Assembly: GCA_033819885.1 (NCBI GenBank)
Contig: JAQYUZ010000003.1
Span: 434,001-498,000 of the forward strand
From: Microbotryomycetes sp. JL201
Lineage: Eukaryota; Basidiomycota; Microbotryomycetes
Reading direction: 5' to 3'
Length of the DNA: 64,000 nucleotides
The translations under genes were made by a program, and so were the position numbers. Every line of letters starts with the position of its first letter. Within the stretch, counting starts at the first letter, position 1. The notes under the pieces are model-generated. The model was not told where the DNA came from, searched no databases, and saw only the letters and a program-made list of their open reading frames with translations. Shown here one piece after another: positions 10,721 to 22,668 of the stretch.

Positions 10721-13700
10721 ACGCATCATCATCATCATCAACAACAACAACGTCACCAGCAAAAGCTTGCGTCTGTCGCAGCGCATCATCATCCGCCGCA
10801 GCACGCCAGGTTCCACCACGCCGCCGTCAACCACTCGTCGCCGCCGCCGCCGCCGCCTTCTTCTTCTTCTTCTGCGCATGCTACATCGTCTCGGGCTCAT
10901 CAGCACTCGCAGGCGACAGGACAGCAACATGGCCTACAACAGCACGGTATGCACAACATGATGGCGCCAACGACATTCGACTACAGCGACTGGATTCATC
11001 AGCCAGCAGCGAGCCACTTAGATTTGCAACAGGCACCTCACGTCTCGGGCGACCCAATGCTGTCCAACACGCCACAGTCTCACTTTGCAGTGCTCGCTCA
11101 CGACTCGCCCCACCAGCATCAGCAGCACTTGCATCACACTCAGACCGGTCCCTCGCCTCAACACCATCAGCACCACCACCAGCTTCAAGGCCCGACACTA
11201 CGGAGCCGTTTCACAAGTCACACCGGCAGTATGCAGCATCAGCACCAGCACCAGAATAACAGCTCGGCACTGTTTGCGCACCCGGCACCTGTTCCATTGC
11301 CTGCCGCCACGGCCTTCTTTGGAAATCAGCGCAGTCCGCGGACTTCGACCAGCTCGCTCAGCCGCGCCCTCGACGTCGGTCGTCAACAAGGCATGAATCC
11401 TGGCGGTGAATCAGCAGGCAACAACTCGAGCGCTCGGCGCCAGTCGGATGCAGCCACGACGCGCAGTCAGGCCGCTGCCGCAGCAGCAGCGGTCGCTTTA
11501 GGTAACAGCTCAGCACCACCTTCAGCAGCAGCATCGACAACGGTTGCGTCACTGAAATCGGTCTCGACGAAGGTTACGCCTTCGTCGGTAAGCGCAAATG
11601 CAACCAAGACTTCGCCGGCGACGCGCGGACGTAAAGGCGCCGCCAGCGTAGCATCCTCGAACAAAGGAGGCCTCAATACCAAACGCTCAAAGCCGGCGCA
11701 GGCAGACGAATCGGTACCAGAAGCTGCTCTGCACTTGCTTCGCTTGGCGTTGCCGTCCGGCTCGAACGGTTCCGTCACGACTACAGTCGATGATGAGGAA
11801 CGCAGCAACGAGGAAGATGGCGAGCGTGAAACGGTTGCAACGAGTGTCTACTCGGACGATGTTGCACTGAACAAGACTGCATCTGGCACTGCTACAAGCG
11901 CCAAGGGCAAAACCAAGGATAGCCGCTTGACAGGGCTTGATCTGTCGCCGTCTCAGGTTGTCCATCCAGAGTACTTGCAGAATGAGGACATGCTTTTGTG
12001 GCAGTATACTGAAGATCAGCCGCCGCTCGAGCTGCGGCCAGCATCGGCTGCCGGCATAGGCTCGTCGCCGCCGGCCAGTCTCCACCATCGTCGCCAGAGT
12101 GGGCCGTCCGAAAGCGCCTACGCTTCAAGCTCGCGAGTTGCGGAGGCGATTCCCGCATTTTCATCTCAGCACCAAGCACCTGCACCCGGTCGGCGCACGA
12201 GTAGTCGCGTCAGAAAACCAATCGTGCCGTCCACCGACGTCTTTGCAGCAGACAGTGACGACAGCGGTGATGATGGGGACGATTTCCGAGCAGATCCGGA
12301 CGCAGATCTCGAATTGTATGCCAGTGATCAAGAGCTGGAAAATGCCGGCCCACGAAAACGATCGACTTCGAATCAGAAGGGTAAGGGCAAAGCTCGCGCG
12401 AGCGACATTGGACCTATCGACTTTGGGGCGTCTGGACATGCTCGACCGGCATTATCAAAGCGTCTATCCGAAGTCCAAGCTTTAGAGGGCACGCCACCAC
12501 CGAAGCGCTCTAGAATGTCGCTGCCGCCTTCGACTGGCACCAGCGTCGACGGAGACGAGTCGGTCACAAGCAGCGGCACGAGGCGTCGTGGTCGTCGAGA
12601 ACCAATCATTCCAGACAATCTCGTCTACCGCCATTTTCCCGCAAGTGTTCCGATTGACAATGCCTTCAAACGATTCTACCGCGCCTTCCCAATCTCGTCA
12701 GCCTTTCCGAAGGATTCGTACGTTTTGCAAGGCGGCGCTTTGCTACCGCCTGTCATCAGCGCTCCGACGTCGTCTTTCCAACCAGACGGCTTCATGGATA
12801 CGCTCATTAACAGCGGTGCATACGGCGTGTCTCAGCCGACGGAAGGAGGCGGATCGACATCAATTTCAGACATTCCTACTGGCACTATCCTTGGTGCCGT
12901 CGAACCTCTGCCGGAACATGCGGCCAGCGTCAACGAAGACCCCGCTCAAATGATGTCGATGTTGCCAGTGGACGCCAAATGGAACAAGACCGCAGACGCA
13001 TTCAATTTGTACCACCCTCGATTCGTCAGGGGTAACACAGACTCGAAAGTTGGACTGTGTCCCATTTGTGTTGAGCCCGTTGAGCGAGGTGGTTCCGGCG
13101 AGCAAAAGTGGCTCAAGGTGAGAACGAGTTTCAGAATACCGCCCCGCGAAAAAGCGAACGTTGACGCCTTGCTTGGATCGTCACTCTCAGCTCAAGAACA
13201 GCAGCTATGTCTACCACATGTCCTATTCGCATGGCATCTCCAACATTACTGGTAGGCCGGCTTGATTTTTCACAGTCGTGTTCGTTGTTGACAATGCGCT
13301 CTTCAAGGCTTGCCATTCTCGCCGCCGGTACAGATTCGCAAGACCGTACTTGGAACAAGGAATCGGGATGCCCGGAGTGTCATGAAGGAAGGATTGTGTC
13401 ACTGCGTGAGTTGTTCCGTTTTGTTGTTGAATCTTTGAGACGTCGTTGACGCTTGCCATTCAGTGCAACACCTGGATTCAACTCGAATCTAAAAAGGCAC
13501 TGGACGCGCTCGTGCCAGAACTGTTCTGGTTCAAGGTACATAGTTGATTGAACGTTGACGCCATCTTCGAACGCTTCGAATGACTCCAATCGTCTCTGAT
13601 GCAGCACGCTAAAAAGTGTCACAACAAGTCTCGTTTGAATGGCGACGTTGACTGCTACATCAACGACTCGCTTTACCGCCTCGCCATCTCGCGACGCAAT

Positions 13701-13730
13701 GGCGATTACAATCCGCAAACGCTCGCTTGA
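10565..13730 (+). CDS. Rua1-type zinc-finger transcription regulator
   Basis: This is a long, mostly disordered nuclear regulator with a C-terminal Rua1-type zinc-binding domain; Rua1 controls ustilagic acid genes in Ustilago maydis. The N-terminus MMDAFSLPIDPLLNLGDSLA is followed by Gln/His runs (CAG/CAT repeats near 10,690-10,760), poly-Pro and poly-Ser tracts, basic patches and acidic segments. The domain begins near residue 800 with FNLYHPRFVRGNTDSKVGLC and PICVEPVERGG. It continues across four introns with SSYVYHMSYSHGISNITGLP, FSPPVQIRKTVLGTRNR, GLCHCCNTWIQLESKKALDA, and FWFKHAKKCH, which supplies the last zinc ligand, and ends QTLA. The start at 10,565 is the first ATG; the upstream in-frame GTG at 10,544 is not needed. 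The actual targets here are unknown. Confidence 0.9.
10685..10760 (+). repeat. CAG/CAA and CAT/CAC trinucleotide tract coding for Gln and His
   Basis: A run of CAACAGCAACAGCAGCAG type codes about a dozen glutamines, followed by ACG and a CATCATCATCATCAT run and more CAA codons. It lies near the N-terminus of the Rua1-like regulator. Such tracts are common in fungal activators and vary in length between strains. Confidence 0.9.
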
Positions 13731-14316
13731 TCGCAGTATGCCTTCCTCTGTTTGCGTTCTCGGCACGGTGCATTGCTTTTCCCCCCGCATTTTCATTCTC
13801 TTTCTGCTTTTGCATGCTTGTGTTCTCTCCATCGGCTTTATGCATCCTTCACGACGTCGACGACAATCGTCAACTCTTCTTGCTTCAGTCTTCGTTCGCA
13901 TGACTCCTGGTATTCTTCTCTCGAGGTCGACTCAAAAAAACGCAAACAAAAGCCGTTGCACTGCGCGGCTATGCCTATTTTCCTTTTCCTTCCACATTTC
14001 GATTAGTATGGTAGAAAAGCTCACGAAAGAGTCACGATCGTACGAAGTCATTGCTTTGTCTTGAAATCTAGTCTTTATTTGTTCCATTTAGAACACAGCC
14101 TACAGCGCCTTGTGTGCTAGTTCGTAACTAGAGGTTGCGGCACCAGTATTTCAGGTTTGGCTTACGTTGACGCGAGATGACGTGGAGTTGTGTGTCGTTC
14201 GCCTTGTCGTTCCGCTGGCATTTGGCCGTCGCACTACGGAGACCGGCCCTTTCGCGGGTAGGACATCGTCTCATCCTTGTATGAATAGCATATTTGACAT
14301 TCGGCCGCCGAAAAGT
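13731..14316. other. Convergent intergenic region
   Basis: The region lies between the stop of the Rua1-like gene (+) and the stop of the PIN/RGG gene (-). It is pyrimidine-rich around 13,780-13,990 (CTTTTCCTTCC-like), as expected for 3' regions. I see no credible gene. Confidence 0.45.
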
Positions 14317-15659
14317 TCAAGTCGCCCCGGCGTTGTTCAAATTTGCACCTCTGCCTCGTCCTCTCGTCTTGCCTCTTCCTCGAGCACCAGATCCTCTTCC
14401 ACGACCTTCCCCTCTTTCGGCTCGCTGACTTTGATTAGCTTTGAGACTGTCTTGACCAGTCGCCGCGCTCGCGGCCATCTCTTTGAACCAAGCTCTAGCC
14501 GCTTGTACTTCACTTTTCGAAACAACGTCAACTGCCACGCCTGAATACTGCTCGTCGTCACTCTCGCTGCGACGCGTCAGGAATGTTGACAACCAGAACG
14601 ACAATGCGTCGCCTGATGCTATAGCATCAAAGTCTGTCGCTTTTTCTTGCTGTTGTTGGTGATGATCCCGGTGACCTTCACCGCGTCGTTCGTTCGTGGA
14701 CGCCGCCATGTCCGCATTGGCGGCTTGAACAGCAGCATAAGGGTTCGTGAAAGCTCCATTCTTGTACAGAACCACCGGAGTCGTCAAGCCGTCAAAATTA
14801 AAGTGCAAGGCGCACTGAATAGTCGATCTCAGGGCTCGAGGAATGTCGGCGGCGACAGGGATTCGAGGCTCGTCCTGCTCTCCTGCCGAAACTTCCGTGG
14901 TCTGACTCTGAGAATGTTGAAGAGCGGCAATTTCAAAGCCTTCTGGAATCTGGAACAGATGTTCAACTTGCTTCCAACCAAGTTCCTCGTTCGCGCTCTG
15001 TGCCCTCAATCTGACGCGCGCGTTCGCTTCCTTTGTTCCAAGGGTCGCTTCGATTTGCCTTGCAATGTTGAACTGACTTTCGAGAAACTTTGTTGCGTCG
15101 CGCGCGAGATCGTGCAGCGGATTGGGTGCTTTTTTCAGAATGTCGAGCGTCGAGAGAGCTGATCAATTGGGACGATGAGCTCGAATGTGAGATCAAGTGA
15201 TGGGTCGGCAGAGATGTCTCACCTTGAAGAGGAACGATGAGCTGATACGTGTCTTGCCTGACCCATCGTTTGAGCACGGGCAGGGCATGAACGAGCGCAC
15301 TCGCATCAACAATCCTGCGCTCTCTCGCACCAGCACTCCGGACAGACTGTCCATTCGTGTGCGTTCCTGTGCCTCTCTGTGCGGAATCTCCGCCACCTCT
15401 CCCTCGCGAGGCTGCGCCTGCGCCGCGCACATGACGTCCTCTTTCGCCAAAGTCACCGTACAGACGTTGATCGCGTGAGAACGCAAGCGAATCGACCGAT
15501 TTCTCGAGCTGCGCGACCGTGTGAGAGAGGAAGGCGGCGCCCATGGCCTTTGACATGCGCTCGCGCTGTAATAGTGATCGGTATTGACGATGGTCAGTCG
15601 ACAAGATGGCATCGAGGCTTTGACTGCGAGCTGACCTTTTGCTCGTCCGTGAGGGACAT
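14317..15659 (-). CDS. PIN-domain protein with RGG-rich tail
   Basis: This is a probable RNA-linked PIN-fold protein related to fungal Smg6/Esl-type proteins. Three exons join in phase. Exon 1 is only 24 nt (15,636-15,659, MSLTDEQK). Exon 2 gives RERMSKAMGAAFLSHTVAQL, a Gly/Arg-rich linker, and the first PIN strand RRIVDASALVHALPVLKRWV followed by YQLIVPLQ. Exon 3 gives STLDILKKAPNPLHDLARDA, QFNIARQIEATLG and VRLRAQSANEELGWKQVEHL. The C-terminus is an RGG/GRG tail (RGRGSGARGRGKTRGRGRGA) typical of RNA-binding proteins. The Asp of IVDAS is the expected first acidic PIN residue; I have not confirmed a full acidic set, so nuclease activity is uncertain. Its start faces the GDSL gene across 157 bases. 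Confidence 0.8.
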
Positions 15660-15816
15660 TGTTGGTTGCGTTCGGGATTGACTGTGCGAGCGGCCGGAGC
15701 GTGAAGCGCTGCACCGCGTCTTCGCTTCCTCCTTATCATCTGGCAGTCGCAATTTCGGACAGCAGACTTTGAGAGCATCCTGATAGAGTACATCTCGTAT
15801 ACAGACACGACAGGTC
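15660..15816. promoter_or_regulatory. Divergent promoter between PIN/RGG and GDSL genes
   Basis: Only 157 bases separate the two start codons, so both promoters must lie here or overlap the 5' UTRs. I see no clear TATA box. Confidence 0.5.
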
Positions 15817-16892
15817 ATGGTCGTCACTCAACCGGCGCTAATCGTCATCGCAACTTTGGTCGCTCTCGTCGGATTCGTCACTGCGTCTCCCGTCTTTGTC
15901 CTGCCCAGAGACGACGCAAAAGCAAGCACAGAGTATCTCGGTCGGGTGACGGACCCATGGCACAAGCCCGTGTTTGACCAGATCATTTCTTTTGGTGACT
16001 CGTTCTCAGACACCGGCAATGGTGCATGGGCGATTTCAAACAACACTTGGCCTGCAGACCGAAACTATGTTGGACACCGTTTCAGCAACGGGCCCGTCTG
16101 GATAGAAAACACCGCAAAGCTTCTCCATTTGCCACTCCAAAGCTTCGGTGCGCGCGTGACTAGTTTGCCTGGTTCTAGCCGTGAGCTCAGCTTTGAATGC
16201 AGCCATTGGGGGTGCAACGACCGACAAGGCCCTTGTGCGAGGGTATACTGGACCGAACTCGACGATCGCAGTGCCATCCGTCAACGAGCAGGTCGATGCG
16301 TTTCTCCGGAGCAGTCCAAAAGGACTCTCCAGAACGCTGTTTGTGCTCGAGGGCGGAGGAAACGACGCATTCTTTGGTCTGCCTAATGTAACAGCATCGC
16401 AATCTGTGACTGCTCTCGTACGCGCGGCCAAAAAGCTCGAAGCCAAAGGTAACAATCAGGAATCTTTGGCGGCATCATTATGACTGACCCGTCATTGCAG
16501 GCGCTCAATATGTCCTTGTGCCAACGCTGCCTCCGCTCGCTCCGCACTATCCATTCGCTGCTCAGACGCCCAGCTATGTTGAGCCCCTAGCCGAATTTTC
16601 GGCGCAATTTCGTGAAGCAGTCCGCTTGGCAGTCGGCAAGGTCAAGAGCAGAGCCGAAGTTGACTTGTTCGCGACGTATTCGCGCGTCCTCGCCAATCCG
16701 AAGCAGTTTGGCTTTGATCCTAAAAAGATTGACGAGAACTGCCTGAAAGGCGTGTACTCTGGCGGAAAAGTGACAGTGTGCGCCAATCCCAGGAGTCATA
16801 TCTGGTGGGACGAGTACCATCCGACAAGGGACATGCATTTCGTGTCGGGCTATGCGGCTGTACAAGCTTTGCAGCGAGTTGGATGGGTGTAG
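15817..16892 (+). CDS. Secreted GDSL/SGNH-family esterase or lipase
   Basis: This is an extracellular SGNH hydrolase. The N-terminus MVVTQPALIVIATLVALVGF followed by VTASP is a good signal peptide. Block I is ISFGDSFSDTGNGAW with the catalytic Ser. Block II Gly is in NAAIGGATTDKA, after an intron near 16,150-16,190. Block III is LEGGGNDAFFG, with the conserved GxND. Block V is WWDEYHPTRDMH with the catalytic Asp and His. A second intron follows KKLEAK near 16,448. The length, about 320 residues after splicing, is normal for fungal plant-polymer esterases and phospholipase-like relatives. The exact substrate cannot be read from the sequence. Confidence 0.9.
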
Positions 16893-17075
16893 ACAATATT
16901 TTTCGAATGTCACAGATCAGGATTTCTTGTGTCGTGCTGCCGATGATACGCAGCGCGTCTTGCAAAGGCAATCGGTTGCGTAGTGCAGGAGGGGCCTGTG
17001 CGCGCAGATGAAGCGCGACTCGGCGCGTGCTCGGATCGCCTTTCACGCCCAAATCAAGGCCGGGACCGGCCAGCG

Positions 17076-19112
17076 ATGGCGCCACGAGCGGCGCCAGCTG
17101 GCGAGCACAACCATAAAGGGCCCGGCTATGCATCTGTTGCGCGTCGACGCGCGCGTGCCGCCATCAGGTTCGCGCAAGACGTCGCGCTCGCCGACCCTTC
17201 GACGATGCCGTTCCTGCGTGCATACTCGATCGGCTTCACCGCGTCATTCGCACCTGTGCTCATCAAAATTCTGATCGGCCTGACCGTGCCTCGCTCGCCA
17301 AGGTCGTCGCAACGTCGAGGGGCCGTGCTCGCCCCACATGCGAGCAAACTGTCGGTCGCTGCTTTCCAGCTGCGGCGCGCACTCGAAGACAGTCTCAGCC
17401 CGCGAGGACTCGCATTGGCATTTGGTATCGCCGTCGGAGGAGGTAAATGGCTCGAGAGCCGCGTCGAACCCGTCGTCAGAGTCTTGTACTGGGCCTGGCG
17501 AGTTCGCATCAAGACGTTCATCAGACGAGTCTTCTCGCGCGAGTCGGCTGCGAGACGCAGGCGAGCAATCTCTGATGCAGACCCAGAGACGCTGTCTGCA
17601 ATCAAGCGCCGAAAACACGAGGCTTTCATCAAAATCATGTCGACTTGGGTCGGTTCAACCATCGCCTCGTTCATCTCGATATCGCTATTGCAGACAAAGG
17701 TCAAGCAGCACAGGGCACAACTTCCGCCTGCGACAGCAATGGAGCAGCCTGGACTAGATGTCGGCTTTTCGCCGTATCCCGGTGTCGGTGGGGCGGCGAC
17801 CTCGAGCGTGGCGCCGCATCCGACGTCTACGACGGTAGACTCGGCAAAGTCTCTGGCATTCCCTCCTCGAATGTCTCACGTCACCGAGTCTCCGACATTG
17901 GACCTGACTCTGTTCATGTTTGTGCGAGCCAGTGAGCAAGCCTACTCGCTCACTGCTGGTACGCTTGCTGACACGAAAGCTCAGGCGACGTTTTTGTTCG
18001 CTTCATATACGAAATAAGCGCCGTCGCAACGGGCAGATGGGGCAGGTTTGTCGAATTCTTTGCAGACCGCGGAGATGCGTGGGTGTTTTGGCTGTCATGC
18101 TGGCGCATCATGCATTGCTGGTTCTATGCGCCTCACCGACTGCCACCGAGCTATAATCGATGGATCTTGGCTTTGGCACGGATGAACCCTGGCTTGCTGC
18201 GCCTGTTGCAATTTGCGCGCAACAACGAGTACGTGTATGGCCAAAAACCCAACGCCGAGGTCATGGCCATGTGCGTCAACTTGGCCAAAGGGTACGGTAG
18301 GGACGTCCGTGAAGTCTCGCCAGAGCACATCAAGCGTCTCGACTGCTCATTCGTGCACGGCAAGATTGGCGCCGGACCTTGCGAGGTCAACGCCATCATG
18401 CGCTTCTTGTACGCCTTCAGGGACTGCATGTTCATCTACTTGCCGGTGCACGCCGTCCCTCAACTCTTGTTCAACTGGAAAAATATCGTCAAGAATCCGA
18501 CCAGTTCGGCCATCCGAGTCTTGACAGGCGCGAGTCGCAGCAGCGCCTTTTTGGCCACTTTCGTGGCCTCGATCTATGCAGCGTCAGCCCTCTTTTTTGA
18601 TCTGCAGGTGACTTCGGCCGCGATGCTGAATCTTCATCCGCAGTGTATGCCTCGTTCGAACTCGCTTGCCACTCGTGCTGCCGAACGTGCCGCAACAGTT
18701 TTGGGACAGCGGCGCATGCGTCGGTCTCGGTTGCTTCGTCTGCGGCTTGTCTGTGTTGATTGAAAACAAAAGACGAAGGAAAGAAATGGCGCTCTACGTT
18801 GCTCCGCGAGCCTTGTAAGCGGCTTCCCGTACTTGATCTTGATAGTCAAGCTGACAGCTACGTATCTCTAGGTATGCCACGATGGAAGAAATTGTCCCGG
18901 GCTTCTTGCAAAACGGCAAAGTGGGCCAGTTCATGACGTACTACATTGAACGAGCCGTCTTTGCCGCGTCGACTGGCACGGTCATCGCCGCCATGGTGCA
19001 CAGGCCGGACCTCGTCAGTGGTGTCGTGCGCGGTGTAGCCGGACTTGCTGTCGGCAATTGGGGCGGGGACGCGGTGGTGCAGACGAAGAAGGGGGAGAAC
19101 GACAAGCCGTAG
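17076..19112 (+). CDS. TMEM135-like integral membrane protein
   Basis: This is a fungal homologue of TMEM135, a Tim17-like-fold membrane protein linked in animals to peroxisomes and mitochondria. The N-terminal half has hydrophobic segments such as AYSIGFTASFAPVLIKILIG and LALAFGIAVGGGKWLE. After an intron near 17,934-17,990 it reads VRASDVFVRFIYEISAVATG and WVFWLSCWRIMHCWFYAPHR. The conserved Cys/His-containing patch is CSFVHGKIGAGPCEVNAIMR. After a further intron it continues FWDSGACVGLGCFVCGLSVL and ENKRRRKEMALYVAPRALYA, and ends with the TM segment near VVRGVAGLAVGNWGGDAVVQ. The ATG at 17,076 gives MAPRAAPAGEHNHKG; upstream in-frame codons have no ATG. Its exact role in fungi is not established. 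Confidence 0.82.
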
Positions 19113-19701
19113 CTAGCTTGTAGTCCTATCCAGCTACGCTTTTCTCCCCCATGTAGGACGCTATGTCTGGCTGACACAGTGTCAGGAAGGTGGCTCCACA
19201 CTCTCGACCTGATCACGTGTTTCAGCTTGTCAGCGACTGACCTATGGCCTCACGCTCATCTTGCAAGGTTCGCTGTCATCTCCTCTTGATTTTGTTCAGG
19301 AGCGAGCTTGATGTCTTTCGGTCGGCGCCCAGTCTTTTACCGGTTGTTCTATGCCTTGCAATGCCACAGAAGCTCTGCAGTCGCGAAACATCCGCTGGTT
19401 TACAAGCACCCGCCGCACTGCTGAATTATGATCCGATACAACACTTTCAGCTGCGCACGAAAGACAACTCGTATAAGCTCCTCCATGTCAGTCTCAGCTG
19501 AGATGTCACGGCAGAGCAAGGTCACGTGACCATGCTTCTGCCTTGCTTTTCTCTACTCATTCTTCTCGGCCCGCATCGCCCGATTCAGCAGGTCGAGAGA
19601 TTACAGAATATGGCAGCCGGGACACAAATGCGTAAAAAGTGGCGCCCCTCTGGTCCGATCGAAGACCGCGTGGTTGATCATGAACTCAGGCCAATAAAAT
19701 C
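19113..19701. other. Intergenic region upstream of the serine carboxypeptidase
   Basis: About 590 bases carry no recognisable gene. The main feature is a palindromic CACGTG element at 19,520-19,531; a further ATCACGTG lies near 19,210. Confidence 0.5.
19520..19531. promoter_or_regulatory. Palindromic E-box GGTCACGTGACC
   Basis: This perfect 12-bp palindrome contains TCACGTGA, the consensus of Cbf1-type bHLH factors in fungi. It lies about 170 bases upstream of the serine carboxypeptidase start. Function is inferred from the motif and position only. Confidence 0.45.
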
Positions 19702-21617
19702 ATGCGCTGGACAACGCTCGCTGCCGCCAGCGCAACGCTAGGATACGCTGCTCAGATACCATTCTCATCAAGGACAGACCTCGTCGACCGCCTATCGGCA
19801 GAATCATCGGCCGGGCACATCGACGACGGATCTTTCACCACCCTGACGCACCCAGACTTTCAGCACCATGCCGTCAGAGTCAGAAATACTACTGGTTGGT
19901 GCGAGGAGAAAGCGCAGAGCATGACGGGTTACATTGATGCGCGTAAGTTTGATGCCATTGTTCGATGACCGCACATGTCGAATCTTATCAACTATGACAG
20001 ATGGACGTTCGCTCTTCTTTTACTTCTTTGCATCGAGGTCCAATCCTGACAAGGACGACGTTCTTCTGTGGACAAACGGCGGGTGCGTGTAGCCGGGCAC
20101 GGTTGATCAAGGCATTAAATATTTGCGATCTTAGACCAGGAGGGTCTTCAGCACTTGGACTCTTCATGGAGAACGGACCGTCAGTTCTATCGATGTGCTG
20201 CACGTGTTCAAAGTCTGACTCCGAGAATTTTCAGTTGCACCGTCTCCTCAGATGGAAACTCTACCAAATCGAACCCGCATTCGTAAGCATGTGCGCACAA
20301 GCAAAACAAACGAGGAACATGCTCAATACTTCCTCTTTCAGATGGAACGACGCTGCAAACGTCATTTTCAGTGAGCCGGCAGCTTGCTCGGGGGCGCGCG
20401 CGCCGATCCTGACCTTGCTTTCAGTTGACCAGCCCGCTGGCGTTGGTTTCAGTCACTCTGGATCTGGCGTGACCGTATCGACCACTGAGCAAGCCGCCAT
20501 CGACATTCACGCTTTCCTGACCATCTTTTTCGAGGCATTCTCCTCGTACAAAGGTCGCGGGCTGCACTTGTCGGGCGAGTCGTACGGCGGACGATACCTT
20601 CCAGTCTTTGCCAGTCGCATCGTGCATGAGAACGAGAAGCTGGTCAAATCGAGCAGCAAACGCGCGCCACTGAATCTCAAGTCTGTTCTCATCGGCAATG
20701 GGCTGACGGATACAGTCAGTCTGAAGCGCGCGGATTTAAAACGTTGATTGACATGCAACGCAGGGCTCTATGCTGGACTCGTACTATGCACAATCGTGCA
20801 CGAGCAACAACGGCGTGGGCCGCCCAGTGCTGGGCATCAGAACCTGCATTCAGATGCAGCCCGAGGTCAAGCGTTGCGATGCTTGGTTCAAGCGGTCGTG
20901 CCGTGATCACGACTCGCAGCCAGAGTGCGATGTCGCTGCCGCATACTGCGCTCAAGTCATAGAAACTCCGTTCTTGGCCGCCGGTCTCAACCCGTACGAC
21001 ATTTCGAAAGCCTGCGACACTTTGGATGAAGATTTGTGCTACCCTGAATCGCGGGCGATCACGTCTTATCTCAATCGAGAATGGGTCAGGACCAAGCTCG
21101 GTGTCGACAGGGATGTCGGCAATTTCTCGACGATCAGCTGGAAAGTGTGGCAGCGATTCAACCAGGCGCGAGGTCAGTGTCATTTACATCCGAGTCTGTA
21201 GTGCTAGCGGCCGCTCACACGAAGTCGACTAGTAGACGAATTGGAGCCGACTTTTTTCCATTTGACGGGCCTGCTGGAACGTGACATCTCCGTTCTTATC
21301 TACGTCGGCAAACATGACTGGATCTGCAACTATATTGGCAACTTCAATATGCTCGAGCAGCTCGAGTGGTCTGGCCAGAAGCGATACGTCAACACGACAT
21401 TGAGAAAATGGTCTGGCTTTGAGGGCTCTGCCGGAGGCGAGACCAAGACCTTTGGCAAGTTGACTTATCTGGACTTGAACGGCGCAGGTCACATGGTACG
21501 TGTGCTCGGCACGATCCACAAGCACAGACTGACGCTGGCTTTCGCTAGGTGCCGTACGACAAGCCGCGTGAGGCATTGTACATGCTCAAAAAGTGGCTCA
21601 AAGGGGAAGAATTCTGA
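19702..21617 (+). CDS. Serine carboxypeptidase (S10, carboxypeptidase Y-like)
   Basis: This is a vacuolar or secreted serine carboxypeptidase that removes C-terminal residues. MRWTTLAAASATLGYAAQIP is a signal peptide. Six or more short introns are needed. Joined exons give VLLWTNGGPGGSSALGLFME, then NGPCTVSSDGNSTKSNPHSW and NDAANVIFIDQPAGVGFSHS. The catalytic Ser is in LSGESYGGRYLPVFA, the Asp in VLIYVGKHDWICNYIGNFNM, and the His in LNGAGHMVPYDKPREAL. The oxyanion-hole NGGPGGSS and the Cys-rich CYPESRAI region are as expected for the family. It ends KGEEF at 21,617. The IDQPAGVGFS and CNY patterns favour the CPY branch over Kex1. Confidence 0.92.
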
Positions 21618-21834
21618 TCATGCGGTAGACTCGGTTCATTTATTGGTAAATGAGTGTGAATGACGACAGCGAGCCAACGCGCAGGTGTGAGGAAGATCAT
21701 TACAGCTTTCAACGGTTTCCCAAAATCCACACGAGCGACTGAAGAGCTCTCGACGCTTGAAGATCCACACGTAGCGTGCCCTCGAGCTGTGACTTGCGGG
21801 CGTGAGTAAGAATTCACATGACTGCAGCCTCGTC

Positions 21835-22618
21835 ATGAGGCCGCAGCACAAGCAGGAGCGTGGCCAATACGCAACACGCGCAAGCAGCAGGAAAGCCCCA
21901 CACGGACATGCACATGCGAAAGCGGACGTACAGCCTTCTTCCAGCGTGTTCTTGTCCTGTTGTCCATCGGCAAACGCTCTAGACGGAACGGTGGCACAAG
22001 ACCGAGCTCGGGCCTCGTATCTGTCTAACGACCGTATGCAAGCTGGCAGTCTGCATGTCGTCGGTCAACAGCAGTACAGTTCACGTCTTCGGCTCTCTAA
22101 ATCCCCCCTGAAAGTCTTTGAAGACCCTCAATCGTGTCAGGAAATTCCTGAGATCTCCCACATCAAGCGATTGTGCATGCCAGAGAACGCAGACGAGAAT
22201 AGGGTCAGGCGGACGAAACAATTTGAGAATTTAGGTAACCCTCTGGCTTCCACAGGACCGCGCTCCCCGTCTGCGTCAAACTCCAGCGAGAGCAAGGTCG
22301 CGCAGGTCACGGCCGCCCTTTGCGGAATTGTCACTGGACGATCTGAACCCCTCAAATGTACAGAATGACCGACACGCAGCCGGACTGTCGATTGCACCAA
22401 ATTTCCAGGTCCTCAAACCATCAAAGCTCGTCAATCTCATACAAGCCATCGGACCGGTGGCGTCGTCAACAGCCTGCGAAGCGAGCGAAAGCAGCCAGTC
22501 ACGCTCGAATGTTCCCGAGCAGGCTTTCGACGACGAACAAAGGATGCACGTGGCGCTGGATCGCATGTGCATCCGCGTTTTCAACTTTGCCGACGAAGGA
22601 TCAAACACATTCTCGTGA
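21835..22618 (+). CDS. Hypothetical protein, two exons
   Basis: I do not recognise this protein. A first exon from ATG 21,835 runs to TTAG at 22,234. A 52-nt intron (22,235-22,286, GTAACC...CTCCAG) then joins it in phase to ARARSRRSRPPFAELSLDDL and NPSNVQNDRHAAGLSIAPNF. It ends FNFADEGSNTFS. The product is about 240 residues, hydrophilic and rich in Ser, Arg and Gln, with short conserved-looking patches (RLSKSPLKVFEDP; RPPFAELSLDDLNPS). It has no signal peptide or TM segment. It could be a small disordered cell-cycle or chromatin protein, but that is a guess. It converges with the next gene across about 50 bases. Confidence 0.5.
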
Positions 22619-22668
22619 CTTTTCATTGCATCTTATCTACCGCTGACATGTTCACTTGTCGATTGAAT

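Noticed and set aside
10562-10930. Minus-strand open frame with long Arg and Leu runs
   Set aside because: It is the shadow of the CAG/CAT repeat region of the Rua1-like gene; the composition is a product of the repeat.
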